Part shown: positions 20,250 to 33,555 of the stretch, in pieces
How the letters are laid out: each line of letters starts with the position of its first letter
Position numbering within the stretch: position 1 is the stretch's first letter
DNA from: Rotaria sordida
Lineage: Eukaryota; Rotifera; Eurotatoria; Philodinida; Philodinidae
Length of the DNA stretch: 64,000 nucleotides
Direction of reading: 5' to 3'
NCBI GenBank assembly: GCA_905250125.1
Contig: CAJNOL010000301.1
Span: 102,145-166,144, forward strand
Translations under genes and position numbers: made by a program
Notes under the pieces: model-generated
Seen by the model: the letters and a program-made list of their open reading frames with translations, nothing else
The model's database searches: none
What the model was told of the DNA's origin: nothing

Positions 20250-22100
20250 AATAAAATTCAGTACGAATAGCATGTACTCATATCTAACCATGCTCAATTA
20301 ACATTCAATGCATGAATTTTCCTTTCTCTATCTAATACTTAAAAAAAAAATTTTTTCGATTGCTGAAAAAAAAAGTGTTTGATAATAGAAAAGTTTTATT
20401 TTATTTTATTTTATTTTAGGTTCATCAACAAAGATCATTTCCATCAGGCCACCTTCAATGATATCCATACTCGCAATGGAATCATTTTAAAAAAAAGTGT
20501 CATACTGATGTAAATCAAAAGAAAAAAAATACATGTACTTTTTTTTTTTTGTGATAAACTTTTACAAGTGTTGATGTTTATATATATAATTCATTTGTTA
20601 TCATTCCATTCTCATATTGTTTCCATAGTTTTTATTTCTCATCTTGTCACATTCCGCATCAATTTATAATTTTCATTTATTCAAAGATCTGTTGTCTTGA
20701 CTTATACACGTTTTATGTATGTAATCTTTTTGATTGGTTAATTGTTTTATACAACTAAAGCAATATAAGATTGGTTTTGTTTTTTTTTATTTGTAACGTA
20801 CGCATCATTTGTATATATATTTTAATACAGATAATCAAATTTAATCACATTGAATTTATAATCAAGAGAGAAAGAGAGAGAGAGATTAGACCGCACACCT
20901 GTCATACTTCACAACAACAACAACTAATGAAGTGTATAACTTCCGAAAAAGCGGAAATATATTTAAATCTTAAAACTCTTAGTATTCTACCGGAAATGAA
21001 AAATATAATGAACTATTCAATGAGGATAAGTGATGATTTTGTATTAATACTTTTCAATACGAGAATCGATGGAAATATTTAAATTTAAAGTTTGAAACTA
21101 GTCTTGCTTGATTTGGACATACTCAATTTTTAATTCGAAATTCTACGCTGATATATATATATGCATATCTTTTCTTTATCTCTATAACAGATTCGTTTAT
21201 TCCAATTGATCACATTCAATTCATAAAGTTCAATACTTATGTAATTATCCATGTATCGAAATCGTCATAATCTTTTCCTCTTCTCAGCAGGGCTATTCAT
21301 GATAAAGATCAGCAAACAATATGTGAAAGCTATAGACTAAAAATCATTCAAGCAATAATAGAAAATTGAAAAGCACATGGCGTTTTCTCAATGGACAACT
21401 GTTATATATATATATAATGCCATTTGTGCTCGTTATCAAGATTAGAAAGAATACTTGATTAACTTCACTATTGTACATATATATATATATGCTCTTTGTT
21501 TCAAATTTCGTGTATACAATGACAGATGGTCACGTGTGTACTTACTTTAATTTTTCTCTCATACTCTTTTTACTGTTCATTTAACATAAAAGATTGAAAT
21601 CGACTTCCTCTCTCTCTCTCTCTTCTGTGTTGATTGATCATTGAGTTCACAGAGGTGCGCTTTGTCGCGTGTCGTCAATCATTAATTGAACAAAAACAAG
21701 CACACACAAGTGATGAGAGAAAATACACCAGCTGTTATTCGATATATCTTACTTTAATTGTTCTATATAACATAATGTCGACGATTGATTCGAAGATGAA
21801 ATAGGATATACTGGAATATTGCCTCAGGAGTTCTCTTTATATACTATATTATCTCTCTTTTTCATTAAAAATGTAGAACATATAAAAAAAAAACATATGG
21901 CATCTTTTCCTTTGGCAGATGTTGGACAAAGAGAAGTCGTATCGTGCTGAGCATTCATTAATATCATTTGTCAACTTCTTTTTTTTTTTTTTCTATTCTG
22001 CTAATTGAGCGACGCGTGCTATAGAGACAAAAAAACACACACACATATATACACAGGCGAGTCTACTGTCGCTTTCCATTTATACGAAAATTCCTGTTGA
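20250..22100. other. BICD 3' region and intergenic spacer to SPSB3
   Basis: It includes an acceptor-like run (repeated TTTTA then TTTTAG at about 20419) followed by a short open exon ending TGA at 20461, a possible alternative BICD terminus. Downstream are AT and TC microsatellites (AGAGAGAGAG near 20875, TATATATATA near 21410 and 21480, CTCTCTCTCTC near 21608). The 20771-21082 open frame shows no domain. No gene is called. Confidence 0.45.
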
Positions 22101-23193
22101 ATGAACATGAGCAAAAAACAAGAAGAAGAAAAAAAAATTTTCCAACGATGGTATTGGCTAAAAAAAAGACGAAGAAAAAAAAGAAACAATATTATCATTC
22201 AACAATTAAACATTCATAATAGAAGTATAATTCGATCTACACCATCATCATCATCACCATTATGGTGGTCATCAACAAGTTTAATATGTCATTTTAAAAA
22301 TAAACATCATTCTAATAATAAAATTTGTATTGAAAATAAATGGTCATGGTCAAAAACAAATTCAACAACAATTTTAATTAATAATAATAAACAAATTTTA
22401 TTTCATCCAAGAATAAGTTCATCAACACAAGTTATTCTTGCTGATAGACCATTACCATTATATGGAAAATTTTATTGGGAAATATATATGCCAACTGTTT
22501 ATGGAACATCTATTATGTTTGGTATTGCAAGTAAGTTTTGTTAAGAATTTACAGGAATGTCCCAATGCCACCAAGGTTGAGAAGAGAAGCGATTACTGAG
22601 AAGTTAGAATTCATGATATTCGGAAAGGGATGACTAGAGCCCATCGGGTACAAAATTTCTGGGCCTGAACCGGACTCGACGGGCTCTAGTTACCCCCGCT
22701 TGGAACCTCGCCGAGAATTTATATAGTAAAAAAAAAACTTATTTATCTATAATTTTTTATTTTAGCTAAAGAGCAAAAATTGACATCAGAAAATTTTATT
22801 AATTTAATTGGAATTGATCAACATGGTTGGGCTTTATCACATCATGGTTTATTATGGCATAATGGAAAATCACGTTCTTATTTATCGAAATCATTTGAAC
22901 TACTAAGACCAGTTTTAATTGGTTTAGAATTTGATGCTGATATTCGAACACTTTCATATACAATTAATAATCAATCAATGGGTATTGCTTTTGATTCAAT
23001 ACCAAAGAATATAGAAATTTATCCAGCTGTATCATCAACAAGTGCACATAGTACAATGATTCTTAAACATTGTTGTCAAATATGTTTATCATTACGTGAA
23101 ATTTGTTTAAAAATTGTACGATCAACAATATTATTAGATAATATTAATTGTCAATTATTACCTCAGCATTTGATTAGACAACTGATGCGATAA
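22101..23193 (+). CDS. SPSB3: SPRY domain and SOCS box protein (SPSB3-type)
   Basis: Two exons, 22101-22530 and 22766-23193, join in phase 1 to give 285 aa (human SPSB3 is about 355). After a basic, low-complexity N-terminus (residues 1-80, KKRRRKKR and Ser/His/Asn runs), the SPRY domain runs from WSWSK to the end of TMILKH, with YGKFYWEIYMPTVYGTSIMFGI and GWALSHHGLLWHNG as the clearest matches. The C-terminal SLREICLKIVR...LPQHLIRQLM is a SOCS box, which in the family recruits Elongin B/C and Cullin-5 so that the SPRY domain presents substrates for ubiquitination. The second ATG (22107) could also start translation. The 235-bp intron carries a GAGCCCATCGGG/CGACGGGCTC inverted repeat. Confidence 0.85.
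22625..22710. repeat. GC-rich inverted repeat in SPSB3 intron
   Basis: GACTAGAGCCCATCGGGTAC is mirrored by GACTCGACGGGCTCTAGTTAC, with TTCTGGGCCTGAACCGG between. The half-palindrome ACTAGAGCCCATCGGG also occurs, in diverged form, near 19258, 49060 and 57555, marking a recurrent short element. Confidence 0.5.
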
Positions 23194-23516
23194 ATTTCTT
23201 TTCTTTTCATAACAGTGAGATAATTAAAAATTCTTTTTTTTTTTTTTTTATAGTTCTTAAGGCCGAGATTGAGAATGTGCAATGTACAAAGTTTCTTTCG
23301 TTTTTTAATGTGTAGTTAAATCTGTAGTTTTGATGTATTATACATTCCGTTTAGAAATATTGTAATATCATTCCATCATATTTATTCTCTTATTACTTAT
23401 TATTTATATAACTTTTTTTTTTTTCTTTTGTCAAAACGAGTGCCATCTAGTCAAATGAGATGTTCACGCATAACGTTCATTTCTGTACAAATCGTATTGT
23501 ATTTGATGTTGTTTTT

Positions 23517-23547
<31 letters not shown>

Positions 23548-25346
23548 CTTTATATTTAACGAGCAAAGGAAATAAAAGATCTGATAGATAAATAAAATTT
23601 TCAAATTGTTTTAATATAAGATATTCGAATACATGTAGAGTTTCTTTTTTAAGGAATTTAAAATAATCGGATGATTGTTGAATTTAGGTACAGATATTAA
23701 AATATCAATTTGAAGTTAACAGTTTAATGTATTTGCACTTTACATATTATCTATGGACCACGTTAAATTCAAAGAGACATAAACATGAATAAAAAAGTTT
23801 ATTAGCACAGTTCCTTTGAAGTTGAAATGTGGAATTCACAAGTCTTATCTAACTTCATTATACTAATATAAAAAATACCCAAAGTGTAAAATCCCTACGA
23901 GTTGCAAAAACTTTGATTGGAACTTCTATTCATTATTATTTTCTTCGAAAATATATGTGAGTTCTATAAAATACTACTCATACTGTACTTTTACAGTACT
24001 TTTTTTAAAATGAATGTTGTGATTACAGAAAAACTGATTTTCGACTTGAAACTTTGCATAGAGACAGACCTTAAGGCGCCTTCTCCTTTCCGGATGTTAA
24101 AATCAAAATTTTTTTTCGATTTTTATTTTTTCATCACTAATATAGCTTCGAAATGTCCTCTATCAGATGCTATATAAATAAGAACTCTTTTTTACTGGTT
24201 AATACTTTTATTAAATCCAACTCTCGAAATCTTTAGTAGAAAAACTTGCACTGCGATTATTCTTTGTATACAAAATTCTCCTAATGATAATTTCTTAAGG
24301 TACTGAGGGCGTATGTCATAGACCTCTAACACGGCTGAAAAAAAAACACATTCTGATTTGATTCTAGTTGCCATTAAAAATATTATAGCTCGAAAAAATG
24401 AAGCATAAAGTTTTGCGGAATGATTTTCAACCTTTATGATCTCCATATCTTCCTGAAGGAAACATCAGAGAATTTTAAGTCCATAACAATTTTTGCTCTA
24501 CTTATCGAGATCTGTCTGCCTTGAAAGTTTCATAAATGTTCGTCAAGTTGTAGTTTTAAAAACATTCTTAAGATAACATTTCATGTTATTAATTTAGATT
24601 AATTTTTCTCAATAACAATCATCATAGATATTTAGCATCTTTAAATACAATTATTTAAATTGTATAAAACATCAACATCTCTTTTCTTTGTTAAGAATTA
24701 ATCTTCACATTTGATGAAACCTTCTATATGTCGATGACAAATAAGCGATAGATGAAAAGTTTCGTTGACGTTATTTAAATAAAAGCCATAAGAAATTAAT
24801 AATAACTTGTTCACCATACTATAGTGACGTTTTTTTAACAACACATATATTATATTATAGTATTAAAGAAACTTTTTATTACAAGTCAATATTTTACTAT
24901 GAAACAAAACAAGAAAATATCGAATAATTCTTGAATTTTCTTTCTAAAAAAATAAATCACACGATTATCATAAAGAAAAAATACGCCTTAGTTTTCTTTT
25001 TTATATGTTCCATTAAACAATTAAAAAATTTCATGCTATCAACACAACCACGCATTGAAAAAAATACTCGAAAAGTAAGATCAGACAATAACAAAAATAA
25101 AAATTGAATTAAAAACGTGACAAAATAAAGGCATATGAATATGCAAAGTTGATTATTTTTTTTAGACTATAAAAACCGTTTGTTTTTTTTTCTTCTGTTT
25201 GCATACTTAAACGATCTACGATGCAAAGAAACTTATTTACTTAAAAAACTTTCTTCAAATCAGTTGGCAAGAAGTTAAGGACAAACTTTCGTGTTTTTGT
25301 TCTTATACATTAACAAAGTGATACTATATTTTAATCAAGATATCAA
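23194..25346. other. Intergenic, repeat fragments only
   Basis: No supported gene. TTATTTATTTATTTATT lies near 23520. The 24030-24540 stretch shares words with other intronic repeats (TTTTCGACTTGAAACTTTGCAT also near 57838; TACTTATCGAGATCTGTC also near 17330). Open frames at 23917-24177 and 24192-24446 fall in this repeat material and are not called. Confidence 0.45.
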
Positions 25347-28128
25347 ATGCGTGGAGCAACAAAACGTAAAATTGTCGCTCCTGTTAAAGAGCAAGTTTGT
25401 ATATTTGATATTTTTCAAAATATTAAATAATCATTTTTTATTTTGATTCTTTTTCCTATAGAATCCAAATACACTTTTACAAGAACATGTTGTTAAAAAT
25501 CTTGGTACAAAAAATGTTCTAGTTTCTGAATATGATGTTGTTCATAAACAAAAACCAATTCCATTTTGGATGCGTGATTTAAATATTCCTCAATGGCTTT
25601 TATTATTATTAGTTTCATTAACTATTATTATTTTTACAGTATTTGCTTTATTTGCTGCAGTTGTTACACTTAAAAAAGAATCAAATGGTAGTGCATGTAA
25701 ATCAAATTCTGATTGTCGTCAAGATTTAGGTTTATTATGTAATAATTATCGTTGTGGATGTGCTTATTCGCATTTTTGGAGTGATTCATATCGAATTTGT
25801 GAACGACGACGAATGATCAATCGAACATGTGTTAATGATTCTATGTGTGATGCATTAGGAAGTTTGCAATGTTCAAATGTTTCACTTAGGTAAATAGGAA
25901 TTAAAGATTAAATTTTAGAAAAGAAAAAAACAAATATTTTGTATTTTCTGTATAGTAGTGGAGATTTTCAACTTCAATGTCAATGTAAATCTAGAATGGA
26001 TTGGAATGGATATGCTGTAAGTATATAAAAATTTAAAATTAATATATATATATATTATCTATTTAATTTATTCGATTTTTAGTGTGCTTTTACAGGTTTA
26101 TATAATGCATCATGTACTTCAGATCTTAATTGTGATACGAAACGTTATTTATATTGTAATTCTACAGTTGGAAGTTATTGTCGTTGTAATTCATCAATGT
26201 TTTGGAATGGAAATTTAAATTCAGGTACATGTGAATATAAACGAACAGTCAATCAATATTGTTATCCATATCAAGATGCTTGGTGTGATGATACAGGTCC
26301 CGTTGGTCAAGGTCTTATTTGTGCTAGTTATGCAAATCCTTATGGAAGTGAATATGGTAAATAAAACAAAAAAAAAAAATTTAAAAAATTTTCAATTTAT
26401 ACTTTCCTATTATTTTAGGTCTTTGTCAATGTTCAACACATAAATTTTATAATGGTACTGCTTCATTAGCTAATGGTTTTTGTGTTCAACATCGTGTATA
26501 TAATGAAACATGTACATCAAAATCTGAATGTGATTATCGAATTAATTTAACATGTACAAATAATCGTTGTTTATGTCCATCAGGTTATAATTATGATTCA
26601 ACAATAAATAGTAGTGGTGTTATGGGTTATTGTACAACTGCATCAACTTATTTACAAAATTGTACACTTACACTTACATGTAGTACATCACAAAATCTTT
26701 TTTGTAATTTTTCATATTATGGTGGAGCAAATACAAGTGGTATATGTTTATGTAATAGTTCATGGTCATATTGGGATGGTACAACATGTGCAAGTAAATT
26801 ATCAATTGGTGGTAAATGTACAAGTGATACACATTGTATTGCATCTGATGGTTTATTTTGTAGTAATTATACACAATCAGTGAGTACATGTGATTGTGAT
26901 AAAGATCATTTTTGGAATTATACATGTATAATAAAACAATGGTATAATACAACATGTTCATCATCATATGTATGTGATGATAATCGTGGTTTACAATGTC
27001 AAGGTCTTGGTGGTATTTTATTTCAAAAATGTGATTGTTATAATACAAGTTATATATGGGATTCATTATATGTTACAAATCGATCATATACATGTATACC
27101 AAAATTATCAAATCTTCAATCACCATGTTATGGTGATCTTGAATGTCAAGATTTTAATTATTTAAAATGTAATAATAGTGTATGTCGTTGTGTTTATACA
27201 GATTATTGGGATGTTAGTCGATGTCAACCAAAAAGAAATTATACAGATCCATGTTCAATTACAACAGAATGTCGAGATTTTAGTCCAGTTAATTTAATTT
27301 GTCGAAATGGTACAACAGTACCACCAGCATTACAATGTCTTTGTAATATAACTTCATTTTGGGATGATTGTTTACAAGCATGTGTTGTTTCAAAACTGGT
27401 TAGATCTTTTTTTTTGTTTTTATGTTTTATTTTTTTTGTTGTTGGAATAAATGGATTTTCTTGTAGCGTCATCAACCTTGTACACTTGCAACGAATTGTT
27501 CAAGTAATGAATGTGATAAAACAGCTAATTTACAATGTATGAATGATAGTGTTTCAAATGTAACTGGATCTGGATGGTGGTATGTATTTAATAAATTTTA
27601 TTCATTATTATGAAACAAAAATTTTTTGTTTTTTCTAGTAATTGTACAAGTTTACAATGGTGGAATGGAACATATTGTCGAGATAAAGGTACACCAGCTT
27701 GGAATAGTAATACAAGTGCTATATGTAATGCAACATATCAATGTGCAGATTACAATTTAGTTTCTTGTCCACTTGGTGGTTATTATCCTAGCATGAATTC
27801 TACTTGTGAATGTGCAACAACTAAATATTGGGTATGTGAATAAAAAAAAAAACACAAACAAAATTTCATTGAACTTTGTTCAATTATTATTGAATATTTA
27901 TAGAATGGTGTTACATGTCTAGATCGAGTTGGAATGGGTGTTTCTTGTACATTATGGTCTACTTATCCAGTAAATACAAGCACATGTTTAAGTGCGGCTG
28001 GTGCAGGACTAATTTGTAGTAGTTCTAGTTGTACTTCAGGAACTTGTACAGGTGGCACTTGCTATTGTCCTACGGGGACAAATTGGAATTCAACATTTTC
28101 TATATGCTCTACGACATCCACTGGATAA
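25347..28128 (+). CDS. Cysteine-rich type II membrane protein, EB/EGF-like repeats, unknown family
   Basis: Eight exons: 25347-25394, 25462-25889, 25956-26016, 26083-26356, 26419-27398, 27467-27579, 27639-27831, 27904-28128; 773 aa. All junctions keep phase. A short basic cytoplasmic N-terminus is followed by one membrane segment (residues about 55-80, LLLLVSLTIIIFTVFALFAA), and the rest should be extracellular. The ectodomain is an array of irregular six-to-eight-cysteine units with a pattern like C-x(4-5)-C-x(6)-L-x-C-x(4-6)-C-x-C, often followed by an aromatic (FWN/YWD), plus many N-x-S/T sites. This resembles EB/EGF-like modules of invertebrate surface proteins, but I do not recognise the gene. 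The last 30 or so residues are Ser/Thr/Cys-rich. Adhesion or receptor roles are possible but unproven. Confidence 0.8.
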
Positions 28129-31100
28129 TAATTCTGTTCTGAGAAATTCATCTCAAGTTCAGTCTACATTTTTTTCTTCTTCTTCCAATGAAACTTTATA
28201 AAAGTAGACGATTATTTGATTATCAAAAATGAATATATTTTATTTATAATTGTTTTGTTCTTATGAAAAACTAAAGAAGTTTTCTTTTTTTTTAATTGAA
28301 TGTTGTCATATGACATCAATACTGATGAATTTTTCTAATAAATTTAAATGAAAAATAGATTTCAATATCAATTTAATATAATATCATTGAAGAAATCTTA
28401 GATTAACTTAAATCGATTCAACTAGTCGACCGGTAGGTGTAAAATCCGTATCACGGTACTAATCGCATCTTTGTAATTGGTTAAAGACGATTGATTTCAT
28501 TCGTTTCTTTATATAATTTGATTGGTTTAAGCTCAACAGGTCAGTCGACAATATCGGTTCCATCTATGGTGTGAATGTAGGTTAAGGAGAAGATTCACAC
28601 CGTTATTTTTTTAAACTCTAGTTGTTTTCAACTTGAACAATTTACTTCTGATTCAATTGTAATTTTTAAAATATTTGATTAAATCAAACAAATAAATTAT
28701 TTCGATTTACTCAAGACTAATTATTTGATTGAATTTGAAATTTCATAAAATGAAAAATCGAAATAAAATATTCAATGAATTTTGAATTAATTATTAATAA
28801 TGATGATGAGAAAAGAATGAAATCTGATGCACAAAATTCTTCAAAGTAAAATTGTAGACATCGTTTGTACGATACATGCAAAGGAATACTTTCCAAGTGT
28901 CAATTCATTTTTGATTCAGGTCTCAGTACATCTTATAGATCTTAAACAATTACATCTTTGCAGGACCCCAGTTTTGCAGTAAGACCATATTTTCGAATTT
29001 CGATCTGAAACTTTACTTATTCCCTATTCTAATAATATAACTAAAATCGATCACTAGTGAAAATGCTAAAATTAGTGTATCAATTTCTTCAGTAAATGGC
29101 GAAACGATTAAAGATGGAATTAGCTTTCAGTCATCAATAAGCTAATAATGCACTTATCAAACATAAAACATCGTAGAAGTTTGAATAAAAAGAAATAATT
29201 GGTGAGAAAATTGTGCTCTAAATATCTTTTATTAATTTGTATACCCAATGAGAACCATCTTCAATTATCGCTCGGACAGCATCAATTGTATTAACAACAG
29301 CTGAACGACAACTTGAATGAACGTGAGCTATTCAAAAAGAAAAATAACGGATGAATGAGCTGAAAGAAATGTAAGAATAAGACGTTTTACAAAATCTAGA
29401 GGTCTAAAATTTTGCACGCAATCTTAAATATGTCGATATATTATAACAGAATACCTAATCTTCCTATGCAGTTTGTTAAGATCTACAAGACGTACTATAT
29501 TCTAACTGAAAATCGAATTGATATTTGGAAATATTGTCTTATTAAATACTCCATATTAATCAGAATAAATAAAACATTGCGTCTTTTACTTTCCTACACA
29601 AGTATGTACATGTTGTTCATGGGATGTTAATTTCGATGTTTTGATCATTATTGAAATAAGAAAGACAACAATAGACTGCATAAGTTCTGAAGTTTTAAGA
29701 GTTGTGATATTCTTTAACTCGGATATTTTGTGTATCTTTCGTCTAACGAAACAAGTCAGAATATTAGTATTTTATTATCACGAAAGACAGATTGGACTTT
29801 TTGATAACCAGGATTACTCACGAGACAAAATAAAGAATCATAGAAAAAAAAACTCTTGTTTACTGTAAGAACATGAGTTGCAATGTTCTAGTTCTTATCC
29901 CTATAACTTCTTCATATTTTTTAACATATGAGTCTTTACTTTCGAAAAGTATTGATCCATTAACCGATTATGAATATAAAAAACCGTATAATTCATTAAT
30001 TATTCGTGCCTTTTATCTATTACACTAATAATTCTGACATTCAATATTCGAATAAATTATCATTAAAAAATGTTAATTTTATTTTTGAAAATAAATTTTA
30101 TTCTAGTTATATAAATGATTCATATAGTTCATCATCATTTATATAACAAAAATCAATAGATATTCACATAAAAAATTCTTTTAATTAAATAAATATATTT
30201 GATATAACTAATTCTTTTATAAATCAAATAAATAATAAAAATTTCTTTCAATTAGATCAATATATTAGTTTTAATAAAATATAATTCATTAAAATACAAT
30301 TGGATACTTAAATTAAATAAGAAACAAAATTTTATTCTTTTAAATGAAAATTTTTATAATTTTTTGTATTTACATTGAACATTTACAAATAATTCGAATA
30401 TAAATTCTTATTTTATCTCATCATGAACAAACATGCATATCTATTAGATTGTTTGAATTATTCAAATGATAAATAATTAATTGAATTTATTGAAATATTG
30501 ATGATAATGATCAGAAATGGAAGTCAATCGCAAATTGAAACAAAGGAACAATATTATATTGAGAAGATTAAATTCTATTTTATGATAATAATGGCTGTTA
30601 GGACAATACATGCAAGACGAAAATTTCAAATACAATATAGACCTGGATATATCATAAATCAGGGGATTCTGGAATGTAGAATTTGATTTTTCCGATCATA
30701 ATGTACTGTTAAAGTATGTCTGTGATGAAATATGTTAATCGTAATATATTACAAGAACTGAAATGAAGACCATACGACACATATATTAAATACAATCTTT
30801 TTTCACAATAATCCAACAGTAAAGTTCAGTTTCGTGACTATGTCTACGATGGTCTATGGAGAAGAGGAAAAACAGTGTTGTTAAGGTGTCTGTGAAGTAA
30901 TGACGTAATCACAAAAAACGTTGGTCAGGGCTCGACCCTCCCTTGCCTGTGTCTGCAGAGGAGGCGAAGATCTTCTGGTGATAACAGTGGTAAAGTCACC
31001 TTTAGCTTACGCCTTGTTACGGCAGTATTGTGATGATGTCTTAGTTATATTTATGGCGAAGCAGGTTCAAATTTCTTTCCTCCGTACTTCAACATTGCCT

Positions 31101-32937
31101 TTAGATCGCATTTCAAACAATAGAGTCTGATTGTTGTTGATACAAATCAGACACAAGTGCATCTTAACATTGAATGAACTGTTTTGTACTTATGTTCGAA
31201 ATATTTTGATATTATACAGTACGAAATGAACCTAATGAATTTATACAAAATTGACTGATAGCAGAAGTGAATATCGCATTGATATTTTTTATCAGAATCT
31301 TACGTATAAAAAGAGATTAGTTCAAAGTCATAATAAAAGATCATAATACTCAATTATAAACATCTTTAAAAAACGAAATTCATATCGAATAGATCATGTA
31401 TGACCAGATTTGACTTAGCTCATAGATTTTTTTTACATTGATTATTTCAGTAAAAAGTCTCGTATTTCTACTCTAATTAAGTGTCTGACGGAATATTCTT
31501 AAATTATGGACTTTAATAATGTTCATTCGATACTATTTAATGAGTTTAATCCATTTTCTAAACTATTACAAATAGGAATTAAAAATCAAAATAATATTTT
31601 TTAATTCGAATCGTTTTTTTTTGCGAATTGATAGTATCTTTACATTGCGCTCTGCAAGATAATTTATACATCTCATGTTGAATATCATCTACTTGAAATT
31701 TTATCTGATATTGATAATTCAGTTTTTATAATTGGAAAATTTTTCTACTGATTTTTTAAAAATATATTCAATACAAATAATCATATTATATTTATTGATC
31801 AAATATCTGTTCAACCATTTAATATAAATCATTGTCATCTTGTTTATCAAATAATTCATCAATCGAACTAAACATTTTCATCTTAATCCCAATAATGGTA
31901 GTATTGAATATATTCCGTATAAATTTTTTTTATCTATATTTAAACAACAGAATAGTTTCATTTTTTTTCATAAATCTCTCATAAAATAATATCAGAAATT
32001 CTTTTATCTAGTCAATCAAAATTTTTCCAACAAAAGAAAATCTTTAATATTCATTTGAAAATGATGATTTAAAAATCTTTTCGAAATTAAATCAATAACT
32101 AGACAAGTTCTTTTTTTCGTAATTATCTAATAGATAAATTTTAGTCATTTAAAATTCATATAGAACTAATTGAACAAATTATTATTGTTTTAATAAACAA
32201 TCAATGATTAAAAACTAATCATCATCGAAATTTTCTTCAAACATAATTAAAATTTATCGAAATCATTTTCTGATAAATTAATAAAAAATGATCAGCATAA
32301 TCCATGTTCCAAAAGTCGTGACACAAAATGTATATTCACTTTTCAGCCATCTAAACGTAATTAGTAAGAATCAAAAGTAATTAACTACAATCAGTATTTT
32401 GTATTCTTAGATGTGGGGTATGAGTGTCGTTGTGCATGTTCGTGAAAACATGACCAATACCCACACCTCACCCTCGACACTCACATCCCTAAATCGATAG
32501 AGTTGGATTAATATAAACGATGATGACAATAATAAGGATAATAACAATAGATGAAGATCTAAAAGACAGCAAAAAATAAAATTACGACTGTCTTAATTGC
32601 TAAAATCAAGTGATCAATGAGGGATCATGTAAATTCAAAAATACACATTGCTAACTATGCGACATTTCAATATACCTCCATTCAATTATTGAGACTAAAT
32701 AGAGCACCGTGGTTCTAAAATAGATTTGTTCATTAATTTCAAATTCAGGACAAATAACAAGAAATTCAATAGTTCTGACGACAGACTATGTTAATACTTA
32801 AGAAACATCCACACCCACACCCACTCACGCCCTATATATTGATGTCTTGTTTATACAAACAGATGTTAATATTTATCAGAAAAATACAATTATCACATGT
32901 GATTATCATCATTTTTTTTCTGAAAAGTAATCTTATT
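28129..32937. other. Gene-poor AT-rich stretch with decayed sequence
   Basis: No intact gene is supported. 28955-29010 and 29470-29545 carry pieces of a repeat also found at about 55930-56215 (TTCGAATTTCGATC, AACTGAAAATCGAATTGA). From about 29900 to 32300 the sequence looks like very decayed coding DNA: short in-frame strings such as PNNGSIEYI near 31890 are broken by many stops, and a cadherin relic is possible but weak. Near 32408-32490 and 32809-32831 are GTGTGGG/CCCACAC-rich hairpin-like words. Open frames here (29412-29868, 30498-30686, 30921-31130) have no recognised domain. Confidence 0.4.
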
Positions 32938-33459
32938 TCAATTTTTATCTAAACGATGTGCTTCTTCAAAGTATACACGTGCTTCTTGATCGCGTTTAGA
33001 TGTAGTCAACTTTTTTCCTTCTTCCCAAAATAATTTAGATAAATCCTTTTGTAACCGACCCAATAAAACATATTCATCATTGAATATTTCTTTCAGTTTA
33101 GGTTCAACACCAAGAGCCTTCTTATTTTTTTCAATATCGATTGTGAGAACATAAGCACTATGTAAATTTTCCATAGGTGATATTAGTGCAAGTAGTTGAC
33201 GAGCTAATTTACCAGACATAATCGTAATCAGTTGAACATTCGGATTATTTGCAAGATAACCTGTGAGTTTGTCAGAAGAATCGAAAAAAAGCCATTCTGA
33301 AATGAGTTTCGACATATTTTGACAACGGAATTTTATTTGTTCATGTTGACCATTTTCACAAATGTGACTATCGAGCCAACAGATTTTAAGAATATCTTTT
33401 AATGATAACATAGTGTCAATATTTGCTGTAGAGGGGGACGCATGTGTTGATGACGTCAT
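32938..33459 (-). CDS. Short protein resembling the N-terminal module of bdelloid TPR proteins (172-173 aa)
   Basis: Single exon from ATG at 33459 to TAA at 32938. The frame extends upstream to 33555, but TTGCTTGCAG directly before CAAAACATG on this strand looks like a 5' UTR acceptor, so I prefer the internal ATG. The protein has ICWLDSHIC, a stretch equivalent to 'NPNVQLITIMSGKLARQLL' and the YVLTIDIEKNKK-LKEIFND segment. This layout recalls the receiver-like N-terminal module (single predicted Rossmann-like fold) of the large bdelloid families that continue into TPR or ADP-ribosyltransferase domains. Here it ends with an EEGKKLTTSKRDQEARVYFEEAHRL helix that looks like the start of a TPR, then stops. 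It may be a truncated family member; codon use is normal. Function unknown. Confidence 0.6.
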   Translation of the reverse strand: MTSSTHASPSTANIDTMLSLKDILKICWLDSHICENGQHEQIKFRCQNMSKLISEWLFFDSSDKLTGYLANNPNVQLITIMSGKLARQLLALISPMENLHSAYVLTIDIEKNKKALGVEPKLKEIFNDEYVLLGRLQKDLSKLFWEEGKKLTTSKRDQEARVYFEEAHRLDKN

Positions 33460-33555
33460 GTTTTGCTGCAAGCAAAAGAGAACGGATGAAAATGAAGAAG
33501 AAAAAAAACGTGTACATGTGTGAAAATATAACTCATTTTGCACAACACAACTCAT

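Noticed and set aside
26614..27165. Alternative frames over the Cys-rich gene (Val/His- or Tyr-rich proteins on both strands)
   Set aside because: They are shadows of repetitive Cys/Thr codons in the real exon 26419-27398.
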